The translations under genes were made by a program, and so were the position numbers. From Lachnospiraceae bacterium (GTDB taxonomy: Bacteria; Bacillota; Clostridia; Lachnospirales; Lachnospiraceae), in contig JALEPL010000028.1 in NCBI GenBank assembly GCA_022766245.1, positions 1-34,948 on the forward strand: a DNA stretch of 34,948 bases, written 5' to 3'. Positions 24,844-34,075 of the stretch are shown here, piece by piece; positions within the stretch are counted from its first letter, which is position 1; every line of letters begins with the position of its first letter. The notes below the pieces were generated by a model that was not told the DNA's origin, ran no database searches, and was given only the letters and a program-made list of their open reading frames with translations.

Positions 24844-25022
24844 TTTTAACCCTCCACATTTTTGTTTATTTTTGGTTTTCTCCTAACCTATCTGCTATTA
24901 TGCAACAAATTCCATCTTTTTTCTTGTAGTATCCTAACATAAAGTGGTACTATTCTATCATAATCCCTTCTCAAAAATGGTATAGTAAAGATTTTGCGGA
25001 CAAAAACTAGCACAAAATAGTA
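24844..25022 (-). promoter_or_regulatory. Upstream region of glgP, probable promoter
   Basis: The 179-bp gap between the response-regulator gene and glgP is AT-rich. A TGA-TAGAAT extended -10 is visible near 24953-24961 (minus strand) without a good -35. I see no terminator for the response-regulator gene here and no other structure I can support. Confidence 0.3.
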
Positions 25023-25832
25023 TCAGACTGTTTCCTCCGGATTCTCTCCCAGCACCTTGGCAATGGCCTTCATCACCATATTCCGTTCCAAAGGCTTCTT
25101 GAAATATCCGCTGGGATTGAGCTGCAATACCGCCATAATATGCTCCTTGTCTGCGACTGCAGTCAGAAAAATCACCGGAATATCCGCAATTTCCGGATTC
25201 TGGCGAATCATTTTTAGCATTTCCCTTCCATTACACTCCGGCATATCGTAGTCCAGAAGAATCAGATCCGGGCGCTTATTCTGTATGGCCTCCATTCCCC
25301 GTCTGGCAGATGTTGCCACCGAAACCTTATACTTTTCTCCCAACATGGATTTCATGCTCCGAAGTGCCAGGGCACTGTCATCCACCACCAGAATACTTTT
25401 CCTGCCGGAGTCTTGCCCGCCAATACCCAGAGCATTTTCATCCCCCTTGACTCCTATAGAATTCCCGTCCGGGCTCAATCCAAGAATCTCACAGCACTTT
25501 TTCGTAAGAAAATCCTTACTGACGGGACGAAGCAGCTTCACAAAGGGTTCACTGTCCACGAATTTCTGAAACTTTCCACATTCTTCCCGATTTCCGATTA
25601 CTGCCACAGGGATCTTTCGAAAAGCCGTTTCAAACAGATCGAACACCGCTGTCTCCTCCCCGGTAAAATCAATCAGACTAATCACAGCCAGATCCGGTTT
25701 TGAGATTTTTAGCATTTTCTTTATCATTTCAACATCATCCGAACAAACCTGTACCTGAAAGGTATCCGTCAGACAATCCGACAAATTACTGACTGCTTTG
25801 TTGAATTTTCCAATCAAAAGTATCCTTTTCAT
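25023..25832 (-). CDS. Response regulator with degenerate and canonical receiver domains
   Basis: The 269 residues form two receiver-like domains and no output domain. The first (1-115) lacks the acidic pocket and phosphoacceptor (LAVISLIDF), so it cannot be phosphorylated normally. The second (145-265) is canonical: VVDDS, LLDYDMP (Asp194), LTA and FKKP. With no effector domain it may act by protein-protein contact, in a phosphorelay or on another kinase. It lies 49 bp after the hybrid kinase gene, its likely partner, through that kinase's HPt domain. Confidence 0.9.
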   Translation of the reverse strand: MKRILLIGKFNKAVSNLSDCLTDTFQVQVCSDDVEMIKKMLKISKPDLAVISLIDFTGEETAVFDLFETAFRKIPVAVIGNREECGKFQKFVDSEPFVKLLRPVSKDFLTKKCCEILGLSPDGNSIGVKGDENALGIGGQDSGRKSILVVDDSALALRSMKSMLGEKYKVSVATSARRGMEAIQNKRPDLILLDYDMPECNGREMLKMIRQNPEIADIPVIFLTAVADKEHIMAVLQLNPSGYFKKPLERNMVMKAIAKVLGENPEETV

Positions 25833-25881
25833 AATTTTCTCCTCTTAACGTATGACATGAATGTTCAAAAGCTTTTGCCCC

Positions 25882-28800
25882 TTATATCATAATCATGGTC
25901 TCCAGCTGATCAATCAGCTCTATTGCCCGGTCACTGTCAATATCCGTAACGGCAATCTGCAGCTGTTCCATAACCTTTTCTATCTCATCCTCATATACAT
26001 ACTGCATCAATGCTTCCATAATCCGGTCCGCCTCGTCAATGTCCTGTTCCTCCATGGCAGGCTTCAGGATGTCCAGGTATTCCAGTATCACTGCAAAATC
26101 TTCCACTGCAATACGTTCTTCCTCAGGTGGCATACACACCTTTAGTTTTTCCTTGTAGCTGCGCCATTCCTGCAAAAATAGTGGTGTCAGATGCTCGATG
26201 ACAGCGATTTTCCCATCTCGGGCTGCATACTCCAGTGTTTTGGCCAGACCAAACAACTGCATGGCACCGATAAGTGCCGATGAACCCTTCATGGCATGTA
26301 CCTTGATCCGATACAGATTCAGCACCTGTTCTTCCGACTCCGAAGACTCTTTCCCGGAAAAGAGCTGATTGTAACAGTCCTCCAGATAATCCGCCTCCGT
26401 ATCCAGCATCCGGTAAAAATCCCTGGCCGTTTCCAAAAGCAGTGCCTTATCGTGGAGATGCATCACGCCGTAATCCCACTCAATACCTTCCACTTCCGGC
26501 AGCTTCACATCATCGGTGTCATTCTCCGTGACAGCTACAGCCTGTTGCGATTCCTCGCGTTCCAAAGACGGCTTTTGCACAGGCTCTCCCATATCAAAGA
26601 CCAAAAGCTCCCGTGGCAGCATTCTCCGAATCAGATTCTCCAGCTTGTCCGGAATAATGGGTTTTGCCAGGAACTCATCAAATCCCTCGGAAAGATACAT
26701 TTCCTTGGCACCGGCCACGGCATTTGCAGTCAATGCCACCACCGGCGTATCTTTGCACGGATAGTCCCGCATTTCCTTCATGGCATGCAGCGTCTCGATT
26801 CCGTCCATTTCCGGCATCATGTGATCCAGGAAAATGATGTCGTAATGATTTTTTCGCACCCGTTCCAGACATTCCATTCCGCTTTCCACCTGGTCGATCT
26901 GGACCTTCGTATCTTTTAAAAGTCCGCAGAATACCTTGAGGTTTACCGCATTGTCATCCACCACAAGAAGGTGAGCATCCGGTGCCGTAAATGACGCATT
27001 ATAAGTGTATTCCCGAGTCTGCTGGCGTATCCGCTCCTCCAGATTGCCAATGGGTTCCGGATTCATAATCTTTTGTCTCAATTCAAAGAAAAACTCTGAC
27101 CCCTGGCCATACACACTGTTTACCTGAATGTGACTTCCCATCATCTCCAGAAGCTGCGCTGTAATATTCATGCCCAGACCGGTACCCTCGATATTGCGGT
27201 TTCTGTCCTCGTCCAGTCTTTCGAATTCCACAAAAAGCTTCGATAAATCTTCCTCTTTGATGCCAATGCCGGTATCCTTCACAGAAAAAAGCAGAATCGC
27301 ATCACCCTCCTCCACTCTTCCGTCCACCCGAAAGGTAACACTGCCCTGTTCCGTATATTTCACCGCATTATTCAGAATATTGATCAGCACCTGACGAATT
27401 CGGATTTCATCTCCATACATACGTGAAGGCAGCTGCTGATTCACCAGAACATGAAAGTTCAGATTCTTGTCGTGCGCCTTCAGGGAAATCATGTTGGCAA
27501 TATCGTGGAGCATACTGCTGAAATCGTACTCTGCAGGTACAATCTTCATCTTTCCGGATTCGATTTTTGACATATCCAGGATATCATTGATGAGTCCCAG
27601 CAGAGTCTGACCGGCATTTCGGATATCCACTGCATACTCCTTAATCTTAGGATCCTTATTTTCCCGGAGAATCATAGCATCCATACCAAGCACTGCATTG
27701 ATCGGTGTCCGAATCTCATGGGACATATTGGCCAAAAACTTTGCCTTGGCCTCACTGGAAAGAATAGCCTGCTGCTTTTCCTTTTCAATATGTAAAATCT
27801 CCTGTATGGTTCCAATCACGGATATCAATAAAAGGAATATCAGGCCCAAAGCCAGAATCACTCCGCTAAACTGCACTGCACTCAGGAAATATACAACAAT
27901 CTGAACACATGCAGCCAAGGCCGCACCCAGTACTCCCAATGCAGCAATGCGATATTCCTTCACCTTCCGTCTGCACACATCCATCACCATAGTGACGCCC
28001 ATCAGCAGGATGGACAGCATGGATGTGACTGCAATATAGCGGATTGTATCCGCAAAATCTACCACAGCAGAAAAATGCAATATGGTACATACCACAAACA
28101 TCACAAGATCTACGGAAATCATAACCATATAAGGAATACGATACCGTTCCTTCTGTATCCCATCCATATAAATCAGGAATGGAATGGGCATCAGCATAAT
28201 CATGCAAAACGTAATCGCATTCACCACTGCCATATTGGAAAACAGCAGCTGTCGGAATACCGAATTCGTCACCAGCCATACTCCCGCCAAAACCACACCC
28301 CAGCCCAGATATTCCAGATCAATCCGTCTGCGATACGCAATATGCAGAAAAACACTTCCAAGGATACTCAGTGCACCCAAAAGAAGGGTAAAGAAGGCAA
28401 CAACTAACTCCAGACCATACTGTCCGGCAAACTGATGCCACACCCCCATACGGTTTCCATAATAAACCGTATACTGTAGTCCGGAATAGGGCGAATCGGA
28501 TTCGGTTACCAGCGTCAAGGTCTTCCCCTCATCCTCCGGCAGTAAATTCACAAATACAAACACCACGGCCCCGGTTCGTCCGAACAGCCGGCTCTCCTTG
28601 GTGTCATAGCTCTCCCGTAATTCTCCGTTCACATAAATCCACATATCCTGCTTGGAGCTGCGAAAACACAGACAGCTTCCCGATGCAGGCGTAAAATCCA
28701 GTGTCGTCTCCACTGTGACAGTCTCTCCCCGCAGAGCCTCACACTTTCCCGGCACTAAGGCAGGTACCCGGCTGCCATCTTCTTTCACCCGCACCCATTC

Positions 28801-28953
28801 TCCCCGGTACTCTTCACACTGATAATCATTGTCCGGTATATCCGCTGGCAAGACCATTTCCCCTATCAGGAAAAAAAGTCCCACCAGCAATACCAGACTC
28901 AGGAATATGCATTTCACATAATCCATTGCTCTTCGTTTACTTTTCCCCATCAT
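25882..28953 (-). CDS. Hybrid sensor histidine kinase with receiver and HPt domains
   Basis: The 1023 residues run: membrane helix (~13-31); extracellular region (~40-175) with a jelly-roll-like stretch; about seven membrane helices (~180-382, a 7TMR-DISM-like layout); HisKA with His412 in FLANMSHEIRTP; HATPase (N-box NNAVKY, G boxes DTGIGI and GTGLG); receiver with Asp710 (FLDHMMPEMDG); and an HPt region with His886 (VHAMKGSSALIGA). It is probably a full phosphorelay in one chain. An extra-long C-terminal helical part follows HPt. The ligand of the outer domain is unknown. It begins 25 bp after the SDR gene and is followed by the two-receiver protein. Confidence 0.93.
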   Translation of the reverse strand: MMGKSKRRAMDYVKCIFLSLVLLVGLFFLIGEMVLPADIPDNDYQCEEYRGEWVRVKEDGSRVPALVPGKCEALRGETVTVETTLDFTPASGSCLCFRSSKQDMWIYVNGELRESYDTKESRLFGRTGAVVFVFVNLLPEDEGKTLTLVTESDSPYSGLQYTVYYGNRMGVWHQFAGQYGLELVVAFFTLLLGALSILGSVFLHIAYRRRIDLEYLGWGVVLAGVWLVTNSVFRQLLFSNMAVVNAITFCMIMLMPIPFLIYMDGIQKERYRIPYMVMISVDLVMFVVCTILHFSAVVDFADTIRYIAVTSMLSILLMGVTMVMDVCRRKVKEYRIAALGVLGAALAACVQIVVYFLSAVQFSGVILALGLIFLLLISVIGTIQEILHIEKEKQQAILSSEAKAKFLANMSHEIRTPINAVLGMDAMILRENKDPKIKEYAVDIRNAGQTLLGLINDILDMSKIESGKMKIVPAEYDFSSMLHDIANMISLKAHDKNLNFHVLVNQQLPSRMYGDEIRIRQVLINILNNAVKYTEQGSVTFRVDGRVEEGDAILLFSVKDTGIGIKEEDLSKLFVEFERLDEDRNRNIEGTGLGMNITAQLLEMMGSHIQVNSVYGQGSEFFFELRQKIMNPEPIGNLEERIRQQTREYTYNASFTAPDAHLLVVDDNAVNLKVFCGLLKDTKVQIDQVESGMECLERVRKNHYDIIFLDHMMPEMDGIETLHAMKEMRDYPCKDTPVVALTANAVAGAKEMYLSEGFDEFLAKPIIPDKLENLIRRMLPRELLVFDMGEPVQKPSLEREESQQAVAVTENDTDDVKLPEVEGIEWDYGVMHLHDKALLLETARDFYRMLDTEADYLEDCYNQLFSGKESSESEEQVLNLYRIKVHAMKGSSALIGAMQLFGLAKTLEYAARDGKIAVIEHLTPLFLQEWRSYKEKLKVCMPPEEERIAVEDFAVILEYLDILKPAMEEQDIDEADRIMEALMQYVYEDEIEKVMEQLQIAVTDIDSDRAIELIDQLETMIMI

Positions 28954-28978
28954 CCATAGCTCCCATCAAATCGCATGA

Positions 28979-29779
28979 TTACCAGGTGCGGGAATTCAGC
29001 TGTTTAAACTGAGCCACAGTTGATACGTGGGAGTTCAGACCTCCGTCCACATTGATAATCTGTCCACTTACATAATCACTCTCGTCGGAGCCTAAATATA
29101 CGCACATATGTCCGATATCCTCCGGACAGCCATAACGATCCACCATAATATTGCTAAGGAAAATATCCTTCAGAGCCTGAGGAACACGGTTCTCATTTTC
29201 CGGTGTGACAATCAGTCCCGGACGCACACAGTTGCAGCGAATATTCTGCTTTCCATACTGTAAGGCCGTAGACTGGGTCAACATGTCAACGCCGGACTTT
29301 GCACAGGCATAGGCTGTGGAGCCTAAATCACCACCACAGGAAGCCATGGATCCGATATTGATGATAGAGCCTGCTTTATTCTGCTGCATATAAGGCAACA
29401 CACATTTTGTCGAGTAAAAGGTTCCCCGCAGATCACTCTGCATAACCGCATCCCACATCTCAAGTGTCAGCTCATCTACACGTCCATCCCTGAGTCCCAC
29501 ATTTGCTGCATTATTGACAAGAATATCAATCTTCCCGAACTTCTCTGCCACATCTGCAAAAAGCTTCTCAATGCTCTCCGGCTTTGTAATATCCATAAAG
29601 TGATACCACGCCTGACCGCCTTCCTTTTCGATGCTGTCTACAACCGCCTGTCCCCTTTCTTCCCGGCGTCCGCAGATGACGACGGTCGCTCCCTCGGAAG
29701 CATACAGTCTGGCGATACCGATACCGATACCACTTGTTGATCCTGTTACCACTGCTACTTTTCCCTTTAATCTGTCCAT
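28979..29779 (-). CDS. Short-chain dehydrogenase/reductase (SDR)
   Basis: This classical SDR of 266 residues has the cofactor loop TGSTSGIGIG (13-22), NNAAN, catalytic Ser144, Tyr157 and Lys161 (YACAK), and the C-terminal IINVDGGL segment. Cofactor and substrate are not readable; Arg38 after the second strand (ICGRREE) could favour NADP. Related proteins act on keto-acids, sugars or steroids, so a bile-acid hydroxysteroid role is only a possibility. The start at 29779 has GGAGG eight bases upstream; the open frame to 29845 has none. It is divergent from an AraC regulator and precedes the hybrid kinase gene, possibly on the same mRNA. Confidence 0.9.
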   Translation of the reverse strand: MDRLKGKVAVVTGSTSGIGIGIARLYASEGATVVICGRREERGQAVVDSIEKEGGQAWYHFMDITKPESIEKLFADVAEKFGKIDILVNNAANVGLRDGRVDELTLEMWDAVMQSDLRGTFYSTKCVLPYMQQNKAGSIINIGSMASCGGDLGSTAYACAKSGVDMLTQSTALQYGKQNIRCNCVRPGLIVTPENENRVPQALKDIFLSNIMVDRYGCPEDIGHMCVYLGSDESDYVSGQIINVDGGLNSHVSTVAQFKQLNSRTW

Positions 29780-29899
29780 TTGAAAAACCTCCTTCGATTG
29801 GCACGAGGTGTCACCGCAGGTAACGAAGCCCTGGTGCCTGTTCAAATATTTACGTTGACACTACCTCATTCCTTCTGTTACTAGGAACAGGCTATACTA

Positions 29900-29928
29900 A
29901 ATATATCCCATTCTACTTAACAAATCAA
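29900..29928 (-). promoter_or_regulatory. Promoter for the SDR gene
   Basis: Minus strand: -35 TTGATT (29923-29928), 17-bp spacer, -10 TATATT (29900-29905). It lies in the divergent region (29780-30048) shared with the AraC gene. On the plus strand TTGTAC with TGA-TACGAT, 18 bp apart, is a weaker candidate for the AraC promoter. No clear operator is visible. Confidence 0.6.
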
Positions 29929-30048
29929 CAAAAAACAGCAAGGTTTGGCCTCTGGAACCTCAGATTTTACTTGTACTTTTCTTCCTTTTTATGATACGAT
30001 TCTATCATATTTTGTGTACTCCATTGCTGACAAATAGAGGAGGATTCT

Positions 30049-30930
30049 ATGAATATTTTAGAGTATGAGAATTATCAGGAGAAAAAACATCATGTATCTG
30101 ATATTTTTCCTTATGTCACATTTCCCTGTTCCATTCCACTGGATTTTAACAACGTGCCTACTCACTGGCACGAGGAAATGGAAATCATCTATATTCGAAA
30201 CGGCAGAGGTATCGTTACCGTAGATCTCACCGACTACCCGGTGAGTGAAGGCAGCATCATTTTCATCGCTCCCGGTCAGGTGCATTCCATCGAACAGTAT
30301 GAAAACGACTCCATGCAATATATCAATATTATTTTTAAACTGGATATGCTTCAGCCCAAGCAGTCAGACATCTGCAGTAACGAGTATTTTCAACCTCTCA
30401 GTGAAGGTACCCTGCGCATTCCCACTCACTATGCACCGGGTATGGAGCACTATGAAGAGATTGCACACTGCATCGATGCGGCGGATCAGGTGTGCCGCAC
30501 CAATCCTCCCGCCTATCAGTTTGTCATCAAGGGACAGCTGTACCTTCTTTTTTCCATTCTTTTTTCCAACTGCCAGGAGAAAACGGTGGTGAAAAAAGAT
30601 CAGAAATCCGTGGAAAAAATGAAGCTTGTCATCAAATATATTGAAAACAACTACATGAATAAGATTTCCATTGAAGACATGGCAAAAGAACTGCACATCA
30701 GCGAATCCCATTTCATGAAATTTTTTAAAAACACCATGGGCACCACCTTCACAGAATATTTGAACGACTACCGGCTTACCATGGCGGGCAGACTTCTCTT
30801 ATCCTCCGGAGACTCTATATTAAACATAGCGGCTGAAGTGGGATTTGACAATCTCTCCTACTTCAACCGCCAGTTCAAAAAGCATTATTATGTAACGCCC
30901 CGGGAATACCGCAAGCGCTTCGTTCATTAA
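30049..30930 (+). CDS. AraC-family regulator with cupin sensor domain
   Basis: The 293 residues hold an N-terminal cupin (~30-110, THWHEEMEIIYIRNGRG and SIIFIAPGQVHSIEQ) and a C-terminal pair of AraC helix-turn-helix motifs (~190-290, IEDMAKELHISESHFMKFF and ILNIAAEVGFDNLSYFNRQFKK). Regulators of this type usually bind a sugar or other small ligand and activate a divergent operon, here the SDR gene. GAGGAGG is well placed before the ATG. It is the only plus-strand gene in the window. Confidence 0.93.
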   Translation: MNILEYENYQEKKHHVSDIFPYVTFPCSIPLDFNNVPTHWHEEMEIIYIRNGRGIVTVDLTDYPVSEGSIIFIAPGQVHSIEQYENDSMQYINIIFKLDMLQPKQSDICSNEYFQPLSEGTLRIPTHYAPGMEHYEEIAHCIDAADQVCRTNPPAYQFVIKGQLYLLFSILFSNCQEKTVVKKDQKSVEKMKLVIKYIENNYMNKISIEDMAKELHISESHFMKFFKNTMGTTFTEYLNDYRLTMAGRLLLSSGDSILNIAAEVGFDNLSYFNRQFKKHYYVTPREYRKRFVH

Positions 30931-30944
30931 TGATACTAATGATA

Positions 30945-31685
30945 TTACTGCAATAACAGTTCTGTCATCTTCGCAATATCCATCTCCTCCATACAGTAGG
31001 TGGCATCCGGCGTGGGATCATCCTTGGGGGAGATATTAGACCGCACATACAGGCAATCCATTCCGGCAGCCTTCGCACCGCCGATATCGCAGCGGGAATC
31101 ATTTCCCACCATGATACACTCCTTCAAATCTAAGCCAAACTTCTCATGCAGCAGGGCAAAGAACCGCGCATCCGGCTTCTTGGTGCTGTAGTCAGAGGAA
31201 ATCAGGATACCATCAAAGTACTTGGTAATATCCAGATAATTTAGCTCATAAGCGGTAAAAATTCGCTGGGCATTGGACAGAAGATACACACCAGCCCCCG
31301 CTTCCTTCAGCTTTGCCAGCATCTGTGGAACCCCGTCGTATAACTTTACATACTCGGTAGCCAGTGCACGGAAGAACTGTCCGGTAAGCACTGCCATCTC
31401 ATCAGAGACTGTCACGCCTTTTTCCGCGAACAATGCTGCAAATACTTCCTCAATATGGATCTCCGGGCAGGCTTCATGTGCATATCTGGGCTCAACGCCA
31501 CGCTTCATCTCAGCTTCCTTGCTGCTGCAAAGAGCTTCGTAACGGTCCTTCAGCTCCTGAGGCTCATAATTAGCTCCGTAATATCCGTAAAACAAGGACA
31601 GCTTCTCCCAAAGCGCCATCTGTTCCTCATCTGTGTGGATATCTACCAGAGTGCCGTAAAGGTCAAAGACGTAGTTTTTGTACAT
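30945..31685 (-). CDS. HAD-superfamily hydrolase, haloacid-dehalogenase-like
   Basis: This 246-residue HAD protein has motif I FDLYGTLVD (Asp8; tyrosine replaces the usual second Asp of DxD), motif II LLSNA, motif III lysine in KKPD and motif IV MVGNDSRCD. DxYGT occurs in haloacid-dehalogenase and YjjG-type members, so phosphatase activity on nucleotides or other substrates is possible but unproved. The start at 31685 has AAGGAG six bases upstream; upstream in-frame codons lie inside the promoter region. It converges with the AraC gene, 14 bp apart. Confidence 0.9.
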   Translation of the reverse strand: MYKNYVFDLYGTLVDIHTDEEQMALWEKLSLFYGYYGANYEPQELKDRYEALCSSKEAEMKRGVEPRYAHEACPEIHIEEVFAALFAEKGVTVSDEMAVLTGQFFRALATEYVKLYDGVPQMLAKLKEAGAGVYLLSNAQRIFTAYELNYLDITKYFDGILISSDYSTKKPDARFFALLHEKFGLDLKECIMVGNDSRCDIGGAKAAGMDCLYVRSNISPKDDPTPDATYCMEEMDIAKMTELLLQ

Positions 31686-31710
31686 AGTTTTCTCCTTCTT
31701 GTATCCATAT

Positions 31711-31739
31711 ATTTTATTGTGTCCTAAATAACTTGTCAG
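31711..31739 (-). promoter_or_regulatory. Promoter for the HAD hydrolase
   Basis: Minus strand: -35 CTGACA (31734-31739), 17-bp spacer, -10 TAAAAT (31711-31716), shortly downstream of the corA stop. Confidence 0.6.
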
Positions 31740-31773
31740 CAATCACTCTTGTTTCAAAACTTATTCATTAACT

Positions 31774-32724
31774 CTACTTGAACATTTTTAATTTAACAAA
31801 AATAAGGGTAACCACGATGGACAATGCCACGGACAGGAGCACGATGTACAAAAAGCCGTGGGGGTTAGCGGCTAAGGGCATGCCCTCCGCAGCCAGGTTC
31901 ATTCCGTATGCAGAAAAAATCATGGTGGGAATGGACAGCACGATGGTGATAATGGCCAGCACCTTCATGACGATATTCAGGTTATTGGATATAATCGAAC
32001 CAAAGGCATCCATCATGCCATTTAAAATACCACGGTACACGTTTGCCATCTCGATGGCCTGCTTATTCTCGACGATAACGTCCTCCAAAAGGTCCTCATC
32101 CTCTTCGTATTTTTTAATGTTGGTGTTTTTGAACAGCTTCTCCATTACCACCTCGTTGGAACGAAGGGCAGTGGTAAAGTAAAGTAAACTCTTTTCCAGC
32201 TTCAGCAAATCCATGAGTTCGCTGTTCTGGGTGGAGCGGTTTGCATTCAGCTGACTCTCCAGCATATCGCTCTGCCGGTCAATGTTTCGCAGATACTGCA
32301 GAAACAGAGATGCGGCCCGATATAAAATCTGAAGGACAAAACGGGACTTCAGCGCGGTGTTAAAGCCGCGCAAATAACTCTGGGTAAAACTCTTTAAAAC
32401 CGGTGTGGACTCAAGACACACTGTAATCACAGCCTTTTTTACCACAAAGATGGAAAGCGGAATGGTATCGTAGAGTTCCCGCTCATTGTCATCCACAATG
32501 GTGGGAATATTCACCAGTACCATGGTGTAATTATCATCTGTCTCGATACGGGATCGCTCATCCGTATCCAGCGCAGACTTCATGGCATCCATCTCAATGC
32601 CATAACGTTCCGACACAAGACTCACTTCTTTCTCTGTGGGCTGAACCATATTGATCCAGCAGTCTTCCTGAGCTTCCGTCAGCTGAGTTACTTTTCCGTT
32701 TACGGCACGATAATAGTTTATCAT
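31774..32724 (-). CDS. corA: CorA-type magnesium transporter
   Basis: This 316-residue CorA family channel has a long cytoplasmic N-terminal region and two C-terminal helices, the first ending in the selectivity motif YGMN (274-276). It imports magnesium, perhaps with cobalt or nickel. AAGGAGG precedes the ATG. Its leader carries an M-box aptamer and terminator, so expression should rise when magnesium is low. This supports magnesium as the main substrate. Confidence 0.95.
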   Translation of the reverse strand: MINYYRAVNGKVTQLTEAQEDCWINMVQPTEKEVSLVSERYGIEMDAMKSALDTDERSRIETDDNYTMVLVNIPTIVDDNERELYDTIPLSIFVVKKAVITVCLESTPVLKSFTQSYLRGFNTALKSRFVLQILYRAASLFLQYLRNIDRQSDMLESQLNANRSTQNSELMDLLKLEKSLLYFTTALRSNEVVMEKLFKNTNIKKYEEDEDLLEDVIVENKQAIEMANVYRGILNGMMDAFGSIISNNLNIVMKVLAIITIVLSIPTMIFSAYGMNLAAEGMPLAANPHGFLYIVLLSVALSIVVTLIFVKLKMFK

Positions 32725-32780
32725 GGTCTGGTTTCCTCCTTATCCTGTATTCGGTAGTATTCGATTACTCTTTCTTGCAC

Positions 32781-32820
32781 AAAAAAATCCCTGTCACAGC
32801 CTGAGCGCGCTATGACAGGG
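32781..32820 (-). terminator. Terminator of the corA M-box leader
   Basis: CCCTGTCA/TGACAGGG (8 bp, plus an inner 3-bp AGC/GCT after one mismatch) is followed by seven T residues on the minus strand. It lies between the M-box and corA, 57 bases before the start codon. Confidence 0.93.
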
Positions 32821-32840
32821 AAAACACTCCGTACACATAT

Positions 32841-32988
32841 CTCGTTCAAGCTTTAGCTTCATAGGGCAATGAAATTACGTTATTCTATGCCTTGACGACA
32901 TAGACTGTTGACCTTCTCATAGTGTCTCCACTACTCCGCGGCAGTAATCCGTATCCCTATGGTAGCCTCACCTACCGTTTCAATCTCG
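32841..32988 (-). ncRNA. M-box (ykoK) magnesium riboswitch
   Basis: The minus strand contains the M-box core in order: GGTAGGTGAGGCTACC, then ATAGGGATACGGATTACTGC, later AAGGTCAACAG, and finally TTGCCCTATGAAGCTAAAGC. These match the conserved blocks of the M-box that senses magnesium in Bacillota. A 9-bp hairpin (CTCGTAACT/AGTTACGAG, 32985-33019) precedes the core. Magnesium binding compacts the RNA and should let the following terminator form. Confidence 0.94.
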
Positions 32989-33034
32989 TAACTATTCAAT
33001 CCCCTCCATAAGTTACGAGCACTAATCCTCATTT

Positions 33035-33063
33035 AGTATATTTCCTATGGTTTCGTTTGTCAA
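33035..33063 (-). promoter_or_regulatory. Promoter for the M-box-corA unit
   Basis: Minus strand: perfect -35 TTGACA (33058-33063), 17-bp spacer, -10 TATACT (33035-33040). The leader would be about 300 nt. Confidence 0.85.
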
Positions 33064-33140
33064 GACTGGAGCACTCGTTTTGACCAATCTTTTGTATCAT
33101 ATACCCTTCCTATACTTCTTTTGCTTCCCTCCCTATATGA

Positions 33141-33163
33141 AAAAAGCGTTATCACCGTGATAA
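33141..33163 (-). terminator. Weak terminator after the nuclease remnant
   Basis: TTATCAC-C-GTGATAA forms a short hairpin followed on the minus strand by CGC and six T residues. A second hairpin, ATTTGCC/GGCAAAT (about 33188-33204), lies right after the remnant's stop without a T-run. Confidence 0.45.
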
Positions 33164-33208
33164 GGGAGGAACATCAGACCATCATAATTTGCCTTCGGCA
33201 AATGAGGC

Positions 33209-33502
33209 TTACGCTTTCTGCAGCATTCCCTCTTCCACTTTCCTCACTTCATCCAATGGGATGCTGAGACCGGTTATACTCTCCATATTTGTCTTACCCG
33301 GATACACCGGAATCTTCGCCACCTCCGGCTCTCCCTCAATGCATGCCTCGATTCTCTCCAAATCCATATCCGCGAACTCTGTCACCGTGTACTTGACAAT
33401 CCATGAAAGAATCTTTTTGTTGGATAGAATCTTCTTAATCTGTGCATCCAGCCTTTCCTTTCCATCTGCAGCATCGATGGAATCTGAGATTTGTGTCTGC
33501 AT
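33209..33502 (-). pseudogene. Truncated PD-(D/E)XK transposase-type nuclease remnant
   Basis: The 97-residue frame has a good ribosome site (AAGGAGG six bases upstream) and an N-terminus that I recognise from the Lachnospiraceae family annotated as PD-(D/E)XK nuclease family transposases: ILSWIVKYTVTEFADMDLE, then IEGEPEV, VYPGKTN and ITGL. Full members are several times longer and continue with the nuclease core, which is absent here. The last ~17 residues (SIPLDEVRKVEEGMLQK) do not continue the family core and may be the C-terminal end joined by an internal deletion. It probably has no nuclease activity. Confidence 0.6.
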
Positions 33503-34075
33503 TCGTACCTCCTTCTGTGGACCCTACGCCCACCCCGGGAGGCTTCCAAACCTCCCTGATATGAAATTGTTGATTGAAAAATAAGCAGTGAAGTTTGTTT
33601 GACATTGAAATTTTTCGATTGGATGGTGCTGCTCACCATCCTTAGATAATAGACTTTCTGCTTGGATTTAGTCTAACACAGAAGGATTGTTTCCACAATA
33701 AGCAAACTGGATTTTATAGTCTTTTTAGAATATTAAGAAAATCTTTCGCATTCCCAGAGCCGAGATTTTCATCATATTCCTCCCTTTATGATATTTATTA
33801 TGTAGTGTATTATAGCATTTCTGTTCTTCTTTTCAAGGAATTCTGTAATATTTCTGTAGAATATACAGCATTAAGTCATGCTCTAGCCGTCTTCTTTAAT
33901 CCTTCCAAACCATCTACTGTCTTTGTTGCTGAATATTACTGATTCGAAAAGCCCTCCCGCCACTGGTTGTTTCCTATCCTGTGTCCGTGTGTACACGTTG
34001 GAGTCAGACCTAATGTTTCTAAATGGATTTGTGCTTGCTATATGCACCCCCAGTTAATCGGATAAGGCGACATCA
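33503..34075. other. About 570 bp without a convincing gene
   Basis: There is no supported coding sequence here. Small inverted repeats occur (GGAGGCTTCC..CCTCC near 33529-33557; ATGGTG/CACCAT near 33625). On the minus strand an open stretch of about 56 codons (roughly 33890-34058) lacks a ribosome site and any family I recognise; it may be decayed coding DNA. The region lies between the nuclease remnant and the 62-bp repeats. Confidence 0.5.

Noticed and set aside
32985-33019. Third copy of the GGTACTGAA-loop hairpin
   Set aside because: The stem (CTCGTAACT/AGTTACGAG) looks similar in sequence, but the loop is different and it belongs to the M-box leader.
33382-33639. 85-codon minus-strand open frame
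   Set aside because: It overlaps the nuclease remnant in another frame, is rich in Arg/Ser, and has no ribosome site.
33890-34058. IS transposase tail or group II intron remnant
   Set aside because: A 56-codon open stretch exists, but I do not recognise its sequence and see no inverted ends or target duplication, so I left it as unassigned.
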